From: Nonlabens arenilitoris
GTDB lineage: Bacteria; Bacteroidota; Bacteroidia; Flavobacteriales; Flavobacteriaceae
Assembly: GCF_002954765.1 (NCBI RefSeq)
Contig: NZ_MTPW01000001.1
Coordinates: 2,679,501-2,743,500 of the forward strand
Length of the DNA: 64,000 bases
Reading direction: 5' to 3'
Made by a program: the position numbers and the translations under genes. The notes beneath the pieces are model-generated. The model was given only the letters and a program-made list of their open reading frames with translations, ran no database searches and had not been told where the DNA came from. This document shows positions 44,290 through 53,425 of the stretch, one piece after another (within the stretch, counting starts at the first letter, position 1; each line of letters begins with the position of its first letter).

Positions 44290-45363
44290 TTATAGCCATT
44301 TTTTCCATTTGAAGAATATTAACAGAACTATAAAAATACCACCACTCATAAACCAGAAATATTGATAACCATCTTCCCAGCTCAATTCTGGGATGTGTTC
44401 AAAATTCATCCCATAGATACCAGCTAGAAAGGTAAGAGGAATAAAAATAGAAGACATGATGGTAAGCACTTGCATGATTTGATTCATTTTATGGCTTACG
44501 CTTGATAAATACATATCCTTAAGTCCTGTATTTATTTCTCGATAAGACTCTATAGTCTCTGTGATTTGAATACAGTGATCATATGCATCGTGAAAATAGG
44601 TCACAATTTTAGGGTCTATTAATTCGCTTTGCTCTTTTAATAACTTGCTTATCGACTCTCTTAAAGGATAAATAGCTCTTCTCAAGCTTAACAATAACCT
44701 TTTATTGCGTTGTACTTTGTTGAGTGACTCTTTATCAGGTTCTTCAAAAATTTCATCTTCTAGGTCATTAAGATATTCACCTATTTGTTCTATGGCTATA
44801 AAATAATGATCTATAATACTATCGATTAAAGCATAGAATAAGTAATCATTTTTACTAGATCTTATTCTACCACGACTTGATTCTATGCGTTCTCTTATAT
44901 TTTCAAATACATCACCAGTTTTTTCTTGAAAAGTGATTACCGCATTTTTTTTAAGAACTATAGAGACCTGTTCTTCATTGAGTTCATGTTCAACAGCATC
45001 ATAGGATATCATTTTGATACATTGATAGATACAGTCTTCAAAAAACTCTGTTTTGGGGCGTTGTGTGGTGTTTGCAATATCTTCTACCAGTAAATGATGC
45101 AAGTCAAAGTCTTTACCTAATTGTTCTAATAATTCAATGTCATGTACACCTTCTATATTGAACCAGTTAACTTGTTCATTTTCATTATTTACTATATGAA
45201 TGTTTTCATATTTATGATATAGATTTTCATCATAGCATATAGTCTCTGTTGCGACATTTCCTTCTCTTTCTAGCCCTACATATGATATCGTTCCTGGTGG
45301 TTGAAATACAGTATTTCTAGATTTGGGTGTAGCTTTACGTTTACGTCTGCGCGCCATAGTCAT
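44290..45363 (-). CDS. corA: CorA-family magnesium/cobalt channel
   Basis: A 357-residue CorA channel that imports Mg2+ (also Co2+, Ni2+). The large N-terminal cytoplasmic domain (about 1-290) is followed by two membrane helices. The signature YGMNF sits at the end of the first helix (SSIFIPLTFLAGIYGMNFEH), and the second helix ends in FFKWKKWL. The N-terminus is basic (MARRRKRK). A palindrome copy lies upstream at 45455. Confidence 0.93.
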   Translation of the reverse strand: MTMARRRKRKATPKSRNTVFQPPGTISYVGLEREGNVATETICYDENLYHKYENIHIVNNENEQVNWFNIEGVHDIELLEQLGKDFDLHHLLVEDIANTTQRPKTEFFEDCIYQCIKMISYDAVEHELNEEQVSIVLKKNAVITFQEKTGDVFENIRERIESSRGRIRSSKNDYLFYALIDSIIDHYFIAIEQIGEYLNDLEDEIFEEPDKESLNKVQRNKRLLLSLRRAIYPLRESISKLLKEQSELIDPKIVTYFHDAYDHCIQITETIESYREINTGLKDMYLSSVSHKMNQIMQVLTIMSSIFIPLTFLAGIYGMNFEHIPELSWEDGYQYFWFMSGGIFIVLLIFFKWKKWL

Positions 45364-45454
45364 TTGAATGATGAGTAGTAAACTTACTAAAAGTTAATTG
45401 AAATTATTATACTATTTAAAAAACTGATGAATAGCTGTATGAATGTAGATAATA

Positions 45455-45470
45455 CGCTTTCGCGAAAGCG
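45455..45470. repeat. 16-bp palindrome, copy 11 (intergenic)
   Basis: Perfect 16-mer between corA and uvrA, both on the minus strand. Confidence 0.95.
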
Positions 45471-45499
45471 TGCTCAATCAATTCCACTCATCCCAACTG

Positions 45500-48304
45500 T
45501 TATACAAGTTTTTCGGCAATGTGAGGTGCAGTAATACTCTCTTTTATTTGAGCAACTTCTTCAGGTGTGCCAGCCGCTGTTAAATATCCTCCATTCATTC
45601 CACCATCTGGACCTAAATCAATGACATAATCTGCACATTTTACTAAATCCATATTGTGCTCGATGACAATCACAGAATGTCCTTTTTCAATCAACGCATT
45701 AAAACTATCGAGTAATTTATTTACATCATGAAAGTGTAGTCCGGTTGTAGGTTCATCAAATATGAATAGTGTCTTGTCTGCAGTAGTTCCTTTTACTAAA
45801 AAACTTGCCAGCTTAATGCGTTGAGCTTCACCACCGGATAGGGTAGAAGAGCTTTGTCCTAATGTTACATAGCCTAGCCCGACATCTTGTAAAGGCTTTA
45901 ATTTTCTAGTAATCTTTGAGATTTCAGCTTTTTCAAAAAAGTCGATAGCATCATCAATAGTCATGTTTAATAAATCATCAATGTTTTTATCTTTAAATTG
46001 AATTTCTAACACATCTTTTTTGAATCGTTTACCATTACAGGTCTCGCAGGTTAAAGTCACGTCTGCCATGAACTGCATTTCGATGGTAACCTCTCCATCT
46101 CCTTTACAGGTTTCACATCTTCCACCTTCTACATTGAAAGAGAAGTGTTTAGGCTTGTAGTTTCTTATTTTAGCGACTTTTTGATCAGCATATAAATTAC
46201 GGATGTCGTCATATGCTTTAATGTAAGTGACAGGATTAGACCTAGAGCTGCGACCTATAGGATTTTGATCTACAAATTCTACTGTCTTAATGTTTTCAAA
46301 TTTACCGTCGATACTGGTAAACTGACCTGCTTTTTTGCCATATCCGCCTAGTTTTTTGAGAATGGCTGGATATAAAATTTGTTTTACGAGTGTACTTTTT
46401 CCACTACCAGAAACACCAGTTACCATGGTCAATACGCCTAATGGAAATGTAACATCAATATTTTTAAGATTGTTCTGTCTTGCACCTTTAATGTCAATAA
46501 AGTGTTTGAACTTTCTTCTTTTCTTAGGTAGTGGGATTTCTAAACTACCATTTAAATAGCGAGCGGTGAGGCTAGAAGATTTTAGAATTTCTTCGAGAGT
46601 TCCTGCTGCTACAACTTCACCACCATGTGTTCCTGCTTCAGGTCCTATATCAATAATCATATCTGCGGCTTGCATGATTTCTTCATCATGTTCTACTACA
46701 ATAACGGTATTTCCTAGGTCACGTAAGTTTTTAAGAACTTTTATTAATCTAGCAGTATCTCTAGGATGTAGACCTATGCTAGGTTCATCAAGAATGTACA
46801 TACTACCTACTAGACTACTACCTAATGAGGTGGCAAGGTTAATGCGCTGGGATTCTCCACCTGATAAAGAATTAGATTTTCTATTGAGAGTTAAATAATT
46901 TAATCCTACATCAGATAAGAAATTAAGTCTACTTTGAATCTCTGCTAGAAGTCTTTTTGCTATGTCTAGTTCGGTTTGGGATAATTCAATTTTTTCAAAA
47001 AAATCTTTTAAATCTTTAATAGGCTGATTTACTAAATCAGATATAGATACACCAGCCACTTTTACATAACTGGCTTCAACACGCAGTCTTTTTCCTTTAC
47101 AAACGCTACACTTTGTTTTTCCTCTATAGCGTGAAAGCATAACACGGTTTTGAATTTTATATGCTTTTGCTTCAAGCTCAGCAAAAAAGTCATTGATACC
47201 TTCAAAATGCTTATTTCCGGACCATACAAGATCTTTTTGTGCGTCTGATAATTCAAACCAAGGTCTATGAATAGGGAAATCAAATTTACTTGCGTTTTTA
47301 ATAAGTTGGTCTTTGTACCAGCTCATATTATCACCACGCCATGGGAAAACAGCATTTTCATAGATGGAAAGAGCTGTGTTAGGGATTACTAATTCTTCAT
47401 CAATACCTATTACGTCTCCATAACCTTCACAGTTAGGACAGGCTCCATACGGATTATTAAAACTAAACAAATGAGGATTAGGCTCTAAGAATTCCATGCC
47501 GTCCAACTCAAACTTATTACTGAATTCACGATGGGCACTGCCGTCCATATGTTCTATCATACAAACTCCTTTACCTTCAAAAAAGGCAGTATCTACAGCA
47601 TCTGCTAGACGATTAAAGAAGTCTTCATCATCTCTTTTAATAATACGATCGATGACTATAGAGACTTGATCTGATTTTTTAAATGTATAATCTAATCCTT
47701 CTATACGCTCAACGGTTTCATTTATTTTTATACGAGTAAAACCTTGTTGTAGTAATACATCTAGCTGATCTTGAACTTCACGTTTTCCTTTAACAATTAG
47801 TCTAGTAAGTAGTAAAAGTCTTGTTCCTTCATCTTGTGCTTTTACATAATTCACAACGTCAGTCACGGTATCCTTTTTCACTTCATTACCAGAGATAGGC
47901 GAGTAGGTGCGTCCTACACGTGCAAAAAATAATTTGAGGTAATCATAAATCTCTGTAGTGGTGCCTACTGTACTGCGTGGATTAGTAGAATTTACTTTTT
48001 GTTCAATAGCGATTGCAGGAGCAATCCCTTTGATATACTCAACTTTAGGTTTATTGAGACGACCCAGGAATTGTCTAGCATAAGAAGAAAGACTTTCTAC
48101 ATAGCGTCGTTGACCTTCTGCGTACAGTGTGTCAAAAGCTAGTGAGGACTTACCACTACCAGATAATCCTGTAATGACAACTAGCTTATTGCGTGGTATT
48201 ACAGCGTTTAAATCTTTTAAATTATGAAGTCCAGCGCCTTTTATAAGAATGTTGTCCTTAGGGCTTAGATCGTCAATGTTTGCAAATAAGGTATCGTGCG
48301 TCAT
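45500..48304 (-). CDS. uvrA: Excinuclease ABC subunit A
   Basis: UvrA is the damage-recognising ATPase of nucleotide excision repair. Two ABC ATPase modules carry Walker A motifs GLSGSGKSS (near 46) and GVSGSGKST (near 642). Zinc fingers are visible as CPNCEGYGD, CSVCKGKRL and CETCKGDGE...CETCNGKR. Two signature loops are SLSGGESQRINLA and TLSGGEAQRIKLA. The frame opens at GTG 48310, but this overlaps a -7 element, so the ATG at 48304 is preferred (934 residues). Confidence 0.96.
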   Translation of the reverse strand: MTHDTLFANIDDLSPKDNILIKGAGLHNLKDLNAVIPRNKLVVITGLSGSGKSSLAFDTLYAEGQRRYVESLSSYARQFLGRLNKPKVEYIKGIAPAIAIEQKVNSTNPRSTVGTTTEIYDYLKLFFARVGRTYSPISGNEVKKDTVTDVVNYVKAQDEGTRLLLLTRLIVKGKREVQDQLDVLLQQGFTRIKINETVERIEGLDYTFKKSDQVSIVIDRIIKRDDEDFFNRLADAVDTAFFEGKGVCMIEHMDGSAHREFSNKFELDGMEFLEPNPHLFSFNNPYGACPNCEGYGDVIGIDEELVIPNTALSIYENAVFPWRGDNMSWYKDQLIKNASKFDFPIHRPWFELSDAQKDLVWSGNKHFEGINDFFAELEAKAYKIQNRVMLSRYRGKTKCSVCKGKRLRVEASYVKVAGVSISDLVNQPIKDLKDFFEKIELSQTELDIAKRLLAEIQSRLNFLSDVGLNYLTLNRKSNSLSGGESQRINLATSLGSSLVGSMYILDEPSIGLHPRDTARLIKVLKNLRDLGNTVIVVEHDEEIMQAADMIIDIGPEAGTHGGEVVAAGTLEEILKSSSLTARYLNGSLEIPLPKKRRKFKHFIDIKGARQNNLKNIDVTFPLGVLTMVTGVSGSGKSTLVKQILYPAILKKLGGYGKKAGQFTSIDGKFENIKTVEFVDQNPIGRSSRSNPVTYIKAYDDIRNLYADQKVAKIRNYKPKHFSFNVEGGRCETCKGDGEVTIEMQFMADVTLTCETCNGKRFKKDVLEIQFKDKNIDDLLNMTIDDAIDFFEKAEISKITRKLKPLQDVGLGYVTLGQSSSTLSGGEAQRIKLASFLVKGTTADKTLFIFDEPTTGLHFHDVNKLLDSFNALIEKGHSVIVIEHNMDLVKCADYVIDLGPDGGMNGGYLTAAGTPEEVAQIKESITAPHIAEKLV

Positions 48305-48309
48305 ATGCA

Positions 48310-48343
48310 CAAAGATAAAACGCTAAACGACCAATAAAAACAA
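48310..48343 (-). promoter_or_regulatory. Candidate promoter of uvrA (TTG-N23-TATCTTTG)
   Basis: TTG on the minus strand (48341-48343), 23 bp spacer, TATCTTTG (48310-48317), within the known 17-23 bp spacing range. Transcription would start at about the ATG at 48304, giving an almost leaderless mRNA. Confidence 0.55.
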
Positions 48344-48477
48344 TGTATTTCATATAATATGTTAAATTGTTGGGTAGTATTTTGTTGGTTTGGAACAAAT
48401 GTTGTTATATTTAACCCGTTACTAATTTTAAACAGTCTGCGTATAGCTATATAATTACTTTAAATCAGAGATCTTAA

Positions 48478-48491
48478 ACCTTAATTAAGGT
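48478..48491. promoter_or_regulatory. 14-bp palindrome ACCTTAATTAAGGT upstream of the sigma gene
   Basis: A perfect 14-bp dyad ending 19 bp before the ATG of the sigma factor. It is a possible operator; no binding protein is known. Confidence 0.4.
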
Positions 48492-48510
48492 CTTAAAGTT
48501 TGTTATAGTT

Positions 48511-49101
48511 ATGAAGTTAGAAAACACTACCACAGATGCGGTTCTAGTAACCCAGTACCTTAGAGGTGAAGAAAGCAGCCTAGAGGTGCTTATCACAAGA
48601 CACAAGCAAAGAATATACAGTTTTATCTATTCCAAAGTATTGGATCGCGATGTGACAGAAGATATTTTTCAAGATACATTCATAAAAGTAATTCGCACTT
48701 TAAAGAGAGGTAAGTATAATGAAGAAGGTAAATTTTTACCTTGGGTTATGCGTATTGCTCATAATTTAGTCATCGATCATTTCCGTAGAAATAAACGTAT
48801 GCCTAAGTTTTCATCTAGCAATAGCGACTTTGACATTTTTGATGTGATTAGTAATGGACAGGAAAGCACAGAGAATGAAATGATATCTATGCAAGTACAA
48901 CAAGACGTTAAGAAACTTATTGAAGAATTACCTGATGATCAAAAAGAGGTCTTGATCATGCGCATGTATAAGGACATGTCGTTTAAAGAGATAGCAGAAT
49001 GTACTGATGTAAGTATCAATACAGCTTTAGGGAGAATGCGCTATGCACTTATTAACTTACGCAAGGTGATTGATAAGCACAATATCATATTAACAAATTA
49101 A
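48511..49101 (+). CDS. RNA polymerase sigma factor, ECF type
   Basis: A 196-residue sigma-70-family factor with region 2 (about 15-95: LDRDVTEDIFQDTFIKVIRTL and MRIAHNLVIDHFRRNKR) and region 4 (about 130-190: EELPDDQKEVLIMRMYKDMSF, then EIAECTDVSINTALGRMRYAL). No anti-sigma gene is adjacent, so control is not the usual ECF/anti-sigma pair. It is transcribed divergently from uvrA, and a 14-bp palindrome lies in its leader. A 48-residue protein follows. Confidence 0.9.
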   Translation: MKLENTTTDAVLVTQYLRGEESSLEVLITRHKQRIYSFIYSKVLDRDVTEDIFQDTFIKVIRTLKRGKYNEEGKFLPWVMRIAHNLVIDHFRRNKRMPKFSSSNSDFDIFDVISNGQESTENEMISMQVQQDVKKLIEELPDDQKEVLIMRMYKDMSFKEIAECTDVSINTALGRMRYALINLRKVIDKHNIILTN

Positions 49102-49161
49102 TAGGTTGATTTTATAATAAAGTTTAAAATGCCTCGTTTATATTGAAAATAAACGCAACAC

Positions 49162-49308
49162 ATGGCAAAACTTTACAATGAATCAATTCCTGAAAGAGTG
49201 ACTCCACTAGGACCAAAAGATGACACGGTGAAATTCCTTCTCAACTTTTCAAAAGCATTGAGTGTTATGAAAATACAGAACATGACGTTTGAGACACTTA
49301 ACAATTAA
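49162..49308 (+). CDS. Small protein (48 residues) downstream of the sigma factor
   Basis: A short frame starting ATGGCAAAACTTTAC and translating MAKLYNESIPERVTP, then KFLLNFSKALSVMK and a final FETLNN. Codon use and the amphipathic KFLLNFSKAL segment look real. From memory, similar short proteins occur in Flavobacteriia. It lies 60 bp after the sigma stop and ends before a terminator stem, so it may be cotranscribed. Function unknown. Confidence 0.65.
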   Translation: MAKLYNESIPERVTPLGPKDDTVKFLLNFSKALSVMKIQNMTFETLNN

Positions 49309-49325
49309 ATTTTGTTTTCAGCTTT

Positions 49326-49364
49326 AAAAACCCATTGAGATCAACAGATTTTAATGGGTTTTTT
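49326..49364. terminator. Terminator between the small protein and nth
   Basis: A 10-bp stem AAAACCCATT (49327-49336 with 49353-49362), 16-nt loop, T-run on the plus side and A-run on the left, so possibly bidirectional between convergent genes. Confidence 0.75.
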
Positions 49365-49395
49365 GATGTCTTAAATTATTAATTGAATGATTTGA

Positions 49396-50055
49396 TCATT
49401 TCTTTAACTTCTTATAGTATTCATCCAGCACTGTTTTTCTACCTACGGTTTTAGTTATGATATCTTTTTCAAGATCCCAACCACGCGCTGGACTGTACTC
49501 GCGACCATACCAGATAATTTGAAGATGTAAGTCGTTCCATTTTTCTTTGGGGAACAATCTTTTTGCATCTTTTTCGGTTTGAACGACGTTCTTGCCACTA
49601 GTTAGATTCCAGCGATACATTAATCTATGAATGTGCGTGTCCACAGGAAAAGCCGGTATTCCAAAGGCTTGTGACAACACCACAGCAGCCGTTTTATGTC
49701 CTACCGCTGGCATAGCTTCTAGTTCTTCATAAGTTTGCGGTACTTTACCATTGTGTAAGTCTATAATCATTTGTGATAAACCGTGAATACCTTTAGCCTT
49801 CATAGGCGATAGGCCTACTGGTTTAATGATCTCTCTGATTTCATCTATAGACATTTTAATCATGTCATATGGATTATCGGCGCGTTCAAATAGTAAAGGT
49901 GTAATTTGATTAACGCGCACATCAGTACTTTGAGCACTCATTAAAACTGCAATTAATAAAGTGTAAGGATCTTTATGATCTAGAGGTATCGGTATTTCTG
50001 GATAAAATTCTTCAAGTTTATTTATGATAAAATTGACCTTTTCCTCTTTATTCAT
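49396..50055 (-). CDS. nth: Endonuclease III, variant without Fe-S cluster cysteines
   Basis: Bifunctional DNA glycosylase/AP lyase for oxidised pyrimidines. The helix-hairpin-helix is LEAMPAVGHKTA with catalytic K121, and the catalytic aspartate is D139 in PVDTHIHR. The whole 219-residue protein contains no cysteine. The C-terminal loop that in E. coli holds four Fe-S cysteines reads YGREYSPARGWDLEKDII. It is therefore a cluster-free Nth. The AP-lyase residues are intact. Confidence 0.92.
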   Translation of the reverse strand: MNKEEKVNFIINKLEEFYPEIPIPLDHKDPYTLLIAVLMSAQSTDVRVNQITPLLFERADNPYDMIKMSIDEIREIIKPVGLSPMKAKGIHGLSQMIIDLHNGKVPQTYEELEAMPAVGHKTAAVVLSQAFGIPAFPVDTHIHRLMYRWNLTSGKNVVQTEKDAKRLFPKEKWNDLHLQIIWYGREYSPARGWDLEKDIITKTVGRKTVLDEYYKKLKK

Positions 50056-50076
50056 TTTTTAAATTTATGCTTTCAA

Positions 50077-50084
50077 CAAAAATA
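50077..50084 (-). promoter_or_regulatory. Candidate -7 element TATTTTTG for nth
   Basis: Exact TAnnTTTG match 22 bp upstream of the nth ATG, close to the divergent bcp start. Confidence 0.45.
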
Positions 50085-50089
50085 CAACT

Positions 50090-50539
50090 ATGACGACATT
50101 AAAAACAGGAGATAAAGCTCCAGATTTTTCAGTACTTAATCAAGACGGTAATACAGTTTCATTATCTGACTTTAAAGGTAAAAAATTAGTGTTGTTTTTC
50201 TATCCCAAAGCGAGTACACCTGGCTGTACGGCCGAAGCTTGTAACCTGAGAGATAATGTATTACGCTTTCGCGAAAGCGGATACGAAATACTAGGTGCTA
50301 GTGCAGATAGTCCTAAAAGGCAATTGAATTTTAAAAATAAATATGAATTGCCATATGACCTTCTAGCTGATGAGGATCATACATTACTTAATGCTTTTCA
50401 AGTTTGGGGTCCTAAAAAGTTTATGGGTAAAGAATATGACGGTATTCACAGAACGACATTTGTAATTGATGAAAACGGTATTATTGAAGATGTGATTACT
50501 AAAGTAAAAACTAAAGATCATACCGCTCAAATCTTATAA
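50090..50539 (+). CDS. bcp: Thioredoxin-dependent thiol peroxidase (Bcp/PrxQ)
   Basis: PrxQ-type peroxiredoxin that reduces H2O2 and organic peroxides. The 149 residues match. Peroxidatic C46 in PKASTPGCTAEAC and resolving C51 are both present (C-x4-C). The palindrome at 50264-50279 is read as RFRES just after the conserved NLRDN, replacing a variable helix. It is transcribed divergently from nth. Confidence 0.94.
   Translation: MTTLKTGDKAPDFSVLNQDGNTVSLSDFKGKKLVLFFYPKASTPGCTAEACNLRDNVLRFRESGYEILGASADSPKRQLNFKNKYELPYDLLADEDHTLLNAFQVWGPKKFMGKEYDGIHRTTFVIDENGIIEDVITKVKTKDHTAQIL
50264..50279. repeat. 16-bp palindrome, copy 12
   Basis: Perfect 16-mer in bcp, read as LRFRESG. Confidence 0.95.
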
Positions 50540-50561
50540 TTAAGATCAATTATTAGAGTAT

Positions 50562-50593
50562 AAAAAAAGACCGCTTATTAAGCGGTCTTTTTT
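50562..50593. terminator. Bidirectional terminator after bcp
   Basis: A 14-bp stem AAAAAAGACCGCTT (50563-50576 with 50580-50593), 3-nt loop, with an A-run and T-run on the two sides, shared with the minus-strand gene at 50617. Confidence 0.9.
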
Positions 50594-50616
50594 AGTTTAA
50601 ATTCTTAATGATTCAA

Positions 50617-52071
50617 TTAAGATGTACCAAGCATATCAACTGTATTACAACCAAAAAGATTTTGTTCCTCTATAAGCTCAGCAATACCTGGCGGTAGCAT
50701 TTCTCTCCATCCATCTTCACCTTCAGCAATCATGCGCAATACTTCTCTCGAGAAAATATGCATGACATCTTTATTATAATCTTCAATATCAATTACACGA
50801 CCATTATACTTAAAGAACTTATATAATTCTTTCATGCGTGGATGTACTTTTATGTTATCGCTGGTTGTTAATTCACCAGTTTCTGTATCTATCATAGGGT
50901 ATAGGTAGACTCTTAAATCTTTAAAGAATAGTTTACCAAATGCTTCTAAAATACCACCACTTAAATGAGTGTAATATTTAGTGTCAAAAATATCTACCAG
51001 ATTGTTAACACCCATGACCAGTCCTATACGTTCTTTAGTATAGTTATTGAAATATTCGACAAGTCTATAATATTCTTTAAAGTTAGAAATCATTACTGTT
51101 TGACCTAAAGAACACAATAATTCTGCACGATGCATGAAATCTTCTTCATCAATCTCTCCTTGGGCTTTAAGATTAGAAAGTGTTATTTCAAAAATAGTCT
51201 CGAGTTTATCTTCTTTAACCTTACCTGATTTTATGAACATGGCCTTTGCCGTTTCATACATATCCATGTTTACTTTTGTAACAGGTCTAAAACTACCTCT
51301 TAAAGCAAGTACATTTTTTTTATAAAGAATACGCGCACTTAATATATTCTTACCATCTGGACCGAACATTACAGCCTCAGTCATTTCATTACGTAATAAT
51401 TGTAATGACATCAAACGGTTATCAACTTGTTTAAAACGAGGACCATCAAAATTAATCATATCTATTTCTATCTTATCCTTATCGATATGATCATATAGAT
51501 ATTTCAACAATTTTTTAGGCTGATCATGTTTATAGAATGCTCCATAAATCAAGTTAACACCTAGTATTCCCAGAGTAATTTGTTGCAGTCTAGCGTCTGT
51601 CTCTTTAAATCTTACATGCAGTATGATTTCAGAATATTCTTCTAGTGGCGCTGCTTGAAATTTTATTCCTACCCAACCGTGGCCTTTATATTTTTTTGCA
51701 AAATCAATAGTGGCAACGGTATTTGCATATGTAAAGAACATCTTTTCTGGATGTTTATCACGTGCAATGCGTTCTTCAATAAGGTCTGACTCGTGTTGTA
51801 ACATGCGTCTCAATCGAGCTTCTGTTACATAACGTCCATCATCTTGCACTCCATAAACCGCGTCAGAGAAGTCTTTGTCATAGGCGCTCATGGCTTTTGC
51901 AATCGTTCCTGATGCACCACCAGCTCTGAAAAAATGACGTACCGTTTCTTGTCCAGCGCCTATCTCGGCAAATGTACCATAGATATTACGGTTTAAGTTG
52001 ATTCTTAGTGACTTGCTTTTTAATGAAGGTACTGATTCAAAATCATTATCTCCTGGTAAGGTAACTCCCAT
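50617..52071 (-). CDS. Conserved Bacteroidota protein of unknown function (484 residues)
   Basis: A large cytoplasmic protein with no signal peptide. The start MGVTLPGDNDFESVPSLKSK and segments GTFAEIGAGQETVRHFFRAGG and GTIAKAMSAYDKDFSDAVYG recall a family widespread in Bacteroidota that carries conflicting names. No recognised catalytic motif was found: GGASGT is glycine-rich but not a P-loop. Expression from a strong-looking promoter (TTG-N18-TACCTTTG) suggests a housekeeping role. I cannot assign a function. Confidence 0.82.
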   Translation of the reverse strand: MGVTLPGDNDFESVPSLKSKSLRINLNRNIYGTFAEIGAGQETVRHFFRAGGASGTIAKAMSAYDKDFSDAVYGVQDDGRYVTEARLRRMLQHESDLIEERIARDKHPEKMFFTYANTVATIDFAKKYKGHGWVGIKFQAAPLEEYSEIILHVRFKETDARLQQITLGILGVNLIYGAFYKHDQPKKLLKYLYDHIDKDKIEIDMINFDGPRFKQVDNRLMSLQLLRNEMTEAVMFGPDGKNILSARILYKKNVLALRGSFRPVTKVNMDMYETAKAMFIKSGKVKEDKLETIFEITLSNLKAQGEIDEEDFMHRAELLCSLGQTVMISNFKEYYRLVEYFNNYTKERIGLVMGVNNLVDIFDTKYYTHLSGGILEAFGKLFFKDLRVYLYPMIDTETGELTTSDNIKVHPRMKELYKFFKYNGRVIDIEDYNKDVMHIFSREVLRMIAEGEDGWREMLPPGIAELIEEQNLFGCNTVDMLGTS

Positions 52072-52097
52072 TATGGTGTGCTATTATATCGTTCACA

Positions 52098-52126
52098 CAA
52101 AGGTAGCAAACCACAACGTAGAACAA
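52098..52126 (-). promoter_or_regulatory. Promoter TTG-N18-TACCTTTG
   Basis: Both boxes match the Bacteroidota housekeeping promoter with an 18-bp spacer: TTG at 52124-52126 and TACCTTTG at 52098-52105, upstream of the 484-residue protein. Best promoter match in the window. Confidence 0.65.
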
Positions 52127-52161
52127 AAAAATATGGCTATTTTTAACCTAAAATAGTTCAA

Positions 52162-52923
52162 GTGAAAATCACCATTTTAGGAACAGGAACTTCTCAAGGC
52201 ATTCCTGTTATAGGAAGTGACCATCCCGTTTGTAAAAGTACTGACTCTCGTGATAAAAGATTGCGAGTAAGTGCTATGATAGAACATCAAGGTAAAAGAC
52301 TTGTTATCGATTGCGGTCCAGATTTTAGACAGCAAATGTTACGACATAATGTGAGCCATTTAGATGGTGTTCTTTTTACACACGAGCATGCAGATCATAC
52401 AGCTGGACTAGATGATTTACGTCCTTTCTTTTTTAGACAAGGCGAGATTAATTGTTATATGACATCTCGTGTACACCTAGCCTTGCAAGAACGATTTAGT
52501 TACATGTTTGCAACCGTTAATAAATATCCTGGCGTGGCAGATCTTACCGTCCACGAGTTTAAAAATGATAGTTTTGATGTGTCAGGTATTACAGTCACAC
52601 CTGTGCTTGCAGACCATGGCTTTATTCCAGTACACGGTTTTAAGATCAATAATTTTGCTTACATGACAGATGTGAAAACAATAACTGATGTTGAAAAACA
52701 AAAATTGAAAAATCTTGATGTACTCGTTCTAAATATGTTGCGAGAGCAAGAGCATTATACCCATCTTAATTTAAAAGAAGCCCTTGAATTAGTAAGGGAA
52801 TTACAACCACAGCGTACTTATTTTACACATATCAGTCATCACCTAGGATTCCATGAAGAGGTAGAGAAAAACCTTCCAGAAGGAGTCTTTTTAGCCTATG
52901 ATAATTTAGAAATTAACTTATAA
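52162..52923 (+). CDS. Metallo-beta-lactamase-fold hydrolase (PhnP/RNase Z-like)
   Basis: A 253-residue MBL-fold hydrolase with GTG start. Zinc ligands are visible in THEHADHTAGLDDL near residue 74 (HxHxDH) and near the C-terminus in THISHHLGFHEE. Its start GTGTSQGIPVIG is typical of PhnP-like phosphodiesterases, which act on cyclic phosphates; the exact substrate is not clear. It lies divergently from the 484-residue gene and 1 bp before a membrane protein. Confidence 0.88.
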   Translation: MKITILGTGTSQGIPVIGSDHPVCKSTDSRDKRLRVSAMIEHQGKRLVIDCGPDFRQQMLRHNVSHLDGVLFTHEHADHTAGLDDLRPFFFRQGEINCYMTSRVHLALQERFSYMFATVNKYPGVADLTVHEFKNDSFDVSGITVTPVLADHGFIPVHGFKINNFAYMTDVKTITDVEKQKLKNLDVLVLNMLREQEHYTHLNLKEALELVRELQPQRTYFTHISHHLGFHEEVEKNLPEGVFLAYDNLEINL

Positions 52924-52924
52924 T

Positions 52925-53425
52925 ATGAAACGTAATCTTTATTTATACCTATTTATTTTTGCCTCTTTAATCGCACTAATATTATATGTTAATGGTAGAA
53001 ATATACAAGAGTCTCAGGACCGTGCTTATAGAACTCTAGAAGAAAAATTAGAAACTACGCAAAAACAATTAGAGGAAGCACAGGCCGCAAAATCAGCAGC
53101 CACTATTTTTTCACTAGATAATAATGAAGAGGCCTACAACTACTTTGAATCTTCTGGTCTAGATCGCAATAAAATAGAGGCTGTTTTGCAAGATTACCTA
53201 CTAGAGCAAAATCTAACTCAAGGTGGGAATCCGCTAGTGGATTATATAGGAGAAGGTAGAGGATATCAAATCAACGATATACAAGTTTTAAATCATAAAT
53301 GGTTGATTGCAAACTTTACTGATAATACCAACTGGGGAGAAGTGTTGATACAATACAACTTTGACGAAAACAATAATCTATCGATGCAAACTTTAAAATC
53401 TGTACTGTACAACAAGTATAGATAA
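52925..53425 (+). CDS. Membrane-anchored coiled-coil protein of unknown function
   Basis: A 166-residue protein. One N-terminal transmembrane helix (LYLYLFIFASLIALILYV) is followed by a coiled coil rich in E/Q/A (about 28-60: DRAYRTLEEKLETTQKQLEE) and a globular C-terminal part (about 75-166). Cotranscribed with the MBL-fold gene (1 bp gap). It ends exactly where the convergent esterase gene begins on the opposite strand, leaving no terminator between them. Confidence 0.75.
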   Translation: MKRNLYLYLFIFASLIALILYVNGRNIQESQDRAYRTLEEKLETTQKQLEEAQAAKSAATIFSLDNNEEAYNYFESSGLDRNKIEAVLQDYLLEQNLTQGGNPLVDYIGEGRGYQINDIQVLNHKWLIANFTDNTNWGEVLIQYNFDENNNLSMQTLKSVLYNKYR

